In this document: piece after piece, positions 62,696 through 64,000 of the stretch
Position numbering within the stretch: position 1 is the first letter of the stretch
How the letters are laid out: each line of letters starts with the position of its first letter
NCBI GenBank assembly: GCA_051251595.1
Contig: JBPOFA010000007.1
Location: 62,001 to 126,000, forward strand
Length of the DNA: 64,000 bases
Direction: 5' to 3'
Source: NORP110 sp051251595
GTDB lineage: Bacteria; Pseudomonadota; Alphaproteobacteria; Rhodobacterales; Rhodobacteraceae
The notes under the pieces: model-generated
Seen by the model: the letters and a program-made list of their open reading frames with translations, nothing else
Database searches by the model: none
Told to the model about the DNA's origin: nothing
Made by a program: the position numbers and the translations under genes

Positions 62696-63582
62696 TCGCT
62701 GGTCCGTACGGTGCTTTGTGCTTTGTTTTCGCGATGCCACACATATAGTCCCGAGATTACGATAACAAGCGCACCAAGGATGGTGATGAGATCTGGCCAT
62801 TCACCAAAGAAGACATACCCAAAGCTCACGGCCGGGATCATGCCTGCGTAAGAAAACGGGGCGATTGCGCCGGCTTCGGCCACTGTAAAGGCACGGATCA
62901 GAAAATACTGCCCAACACCGCCCAAAATCCCCATGGTGATCATCAATCCGCCATCCAGACTGGTCGGGGCAATCCACACTGGCGGCACCAATATGGTGGC
63001 CGCGATCGTGCCGATCAGGCTGGTGTAGAGCAGGCTGGTCAGAATGTGCTCATCCCTCCCTAAGAACCGCGTCGTGATCACATAGGCCGCGTAACTGCAG
63101 GCCCCCATCAACGGCAAAATCGAATAGGCCGAAAACATGCTGCTGCCCGGGCGGATGATGATAAAGGCCCCGATCAATCCAACGATAACGCCAAACCAGC
63201 GCCGGGGACCGACCGGTTCTTTCAATACGAAAAACGCCAGCATGGTGACGATCAGCGGGTTTATGTCAAAAATAGCGACCGTATCCGCCAGCCGCATGCG
63301 CGAGATGCTGGTGAAAAACGCATAAGTCGCGCCAAACAAAAAGGCAGAGCGGATCAACTGCAGTCCCAAATGACGGGTCACCAGCAATTCGCGCAAACGC
63401 GGGGCAAGCGCCAGGGCAACGACCACGGTGCTACACGCATACCGGGCCCAGACCACCTGCATCGGGTTGTAGCTGCCCGTCAGATGCTTGGCCACGGCAT
63501 CCATCATCGCCAGGATCAGCATCGCCAGAAGCATCAGCAAAATACCCTGGCGCGTGTCACCTAAAGATTGAAACCACTTCAT
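62692..63582 (-). CDS. EamA family (DMT superfamily) transporter
   Basis: A 296-residue permease with ten helices in two EamA repeats (starting near ILLMLLAMLILAMMDAVAKHL and IAPFSYAGMIPAVSFGYVFFGE). It is close to the RhaT/DMT exporters and the substrate is unknown. It is coupled to the acyltransferase gene downstream by ATGA. Confidence 0.88.
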   Translation of the reverse strand: MKWFQSLGDTRQGILLMLLAMLILAMMDAVAKHLTGSYNPMQVVWARYACSTVVVALALAPRLRELLVTRHLGLQLIRSAFLFGATYAFFTSISRMRLADTVAIFDINPLIVTMLAFFVLKEPVGPRRWFGVIVGLIGAFIIIRPGSSMFSAYSILPLMGACSYAAYVITTRFLGRDEHILTSLLYTSLIGTIAATILVPPVWIAPTSLDGGLMITMGILGGVGQYFLIRAFTVAEAGAIAPFSYAGMIPAVSFGYVFFGEWPDLITILGALVIVISGLYVWHRENKAQSTVRTSE

Positions 63583-63742
63583 TGCGGCACAGGGCAGGCC
63601 ATAACAGCCCGATCCCCTGAAATTGGGGCGGTCTGGCGGTGTCTTTGGGGGGCAGGCGGATTCATAATAAAGCGACTAATGTGCATGAACGCGCGATTTG
63701 CAACCCCGCGAGCGACATGCAGACGCGTTTTTCGGATCCGGC

Positions 63743-64000
63743 TTAGTCATCTTCGGCGACAAGAAAGATGTCGCCCGCCGCTTCAAGGTCGCGGATTGTC
63801 CCAACAACCGCGGACATTGCGGCCTCACGATCTTGCTCCTTGACCTTGCCCAAGCCGTCGATGTCTTCGCGCAATTGGTCGGCCATCCTTTGTGACATGT
63901 TGGACAAGATGAATTCGGTTGATTTCGCATCGTCGCCCGTTGCCGCCGCCAGCGCCGTTGCCAAGGTCGTTGCGTCCACATCGCGAATGATCTTGGGCAC
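63743..64000 (-). CDS. fliG: Flagellar motor switch protein FliG, C-terminal part (runs off the window)
   Basis: An 85-residue C-terminal end whose frame is open to the right edge. The sequence PKIIRDVDATTLATAL, FILSNMSQRMADQLREDI and AAMSAVVGTIRDLEAAGDIFL matches the FliG C-terminal domain, which contacts the stator and transmits torque. The 5' portion lies outside the window, so no start is assigned. Confidence 0.85.
   Translation of the reverse strand: MPKIIRDVDATTLATALAAATGDDAKSTEFILSNMSQRMADQLREDIDGLGKVKEQDREAAMSAVVGTIRDLEAAGDIFLVAEDD

Overview
The window looks like a chromosomal segment of a marine alphaproteobacterium of the order Rhodobacterales (Roseobacter group). This is inferred from gene content: a four-subunit sarcosine oxidase (soxB, soxD, soxA, soxG), the run yajC-secD-secF-TauE-Mth938-ccmABCDG, the dusA/DUF1289/ruvX/ccmI neighbourhood, an alphaproteobacterial-type FliG end, and ATGA/GTGA-coupled operons throughout. 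No rRNA, tRNA, CRISPR array or intact insertion sequence was seen.

Layout. 0-15 kb: a carbohydrate island. A leftward FAH-family hydrolase and LacI-type regulator sit opposite a rightward operon of about 13 kb. The operon encodes a CUT1 sugar ABC transporter (binding protein, two permeases, ATPase), a GH2 beta-mannosidase, a D-lyxose/D-mannose isomerase-like cupin, a TIM-barrel isomerase/epimerase, a Gfo/Idh/MocA dehydrogenase, an aldo/keto reductase, a GH43 beta-xylosidase-like enzyme and a cytoplasmic PD40 beta-propeller. The enzymes lack signal peptides, so the likely scheme is import of beta-linked hemicellulose oligosaccharides followed by cytoplasmic hydrolysis and conversion of the sugars. 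A perfect 18-bp palindrome overlaps the likely promoter, and a degenerate copy lies exactly 21 bp downstream; both fit LacI-family operators.

15-23.5 kb: accessory and scarred DNA. It has a small secreted protein, a two-gene type I secretion exporter, a trbB (conjugation ATPase) fragment, an mprF/lpiA-like N-terminal fragment at the end of a DUF1269-HdeD-DUF1003 stress operon, a Crp/Fnr regulator, and a tyrosine integrase without its catalytic domain, directly beside dusA. dusA is a known integration target, so this block reads as the eroded remains of one or more integrative elements.

23.5-33.6 kb: dusA, DUF1289, ruvX and ccmI, then the sarcosine oxidase operon, unusually split between soxB and soxD by about 1 kb with two small membrane-protein genes, then an iron/manganese superoxide dismutase. 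33.6-44.7 kb: RarD permease, LOG-family hydrolase, a LysM/Ig-like cell-envelope protein, an ArsR regulator divergent from an Atm1-type ABC transporter, a GNAT acetyltransferase, and an RND efflux pump with its adaptor. 45-50.9 kb: YfgM-like TPR protein, bamB, der, an FAD amine oxidase and serS.

51-64 kb: housekeeping export and respiration genes: yajC-secD-secF, a TauE-type permease, an Mth938-like protein, the cytochrome c maturation genes ccmABCD and ccmG, acnA, a DUF1223 secreted protein, a lipid A-type acyltransferase coupled to an EamA permease, and the C-terminal end of fliG running off the right edge.
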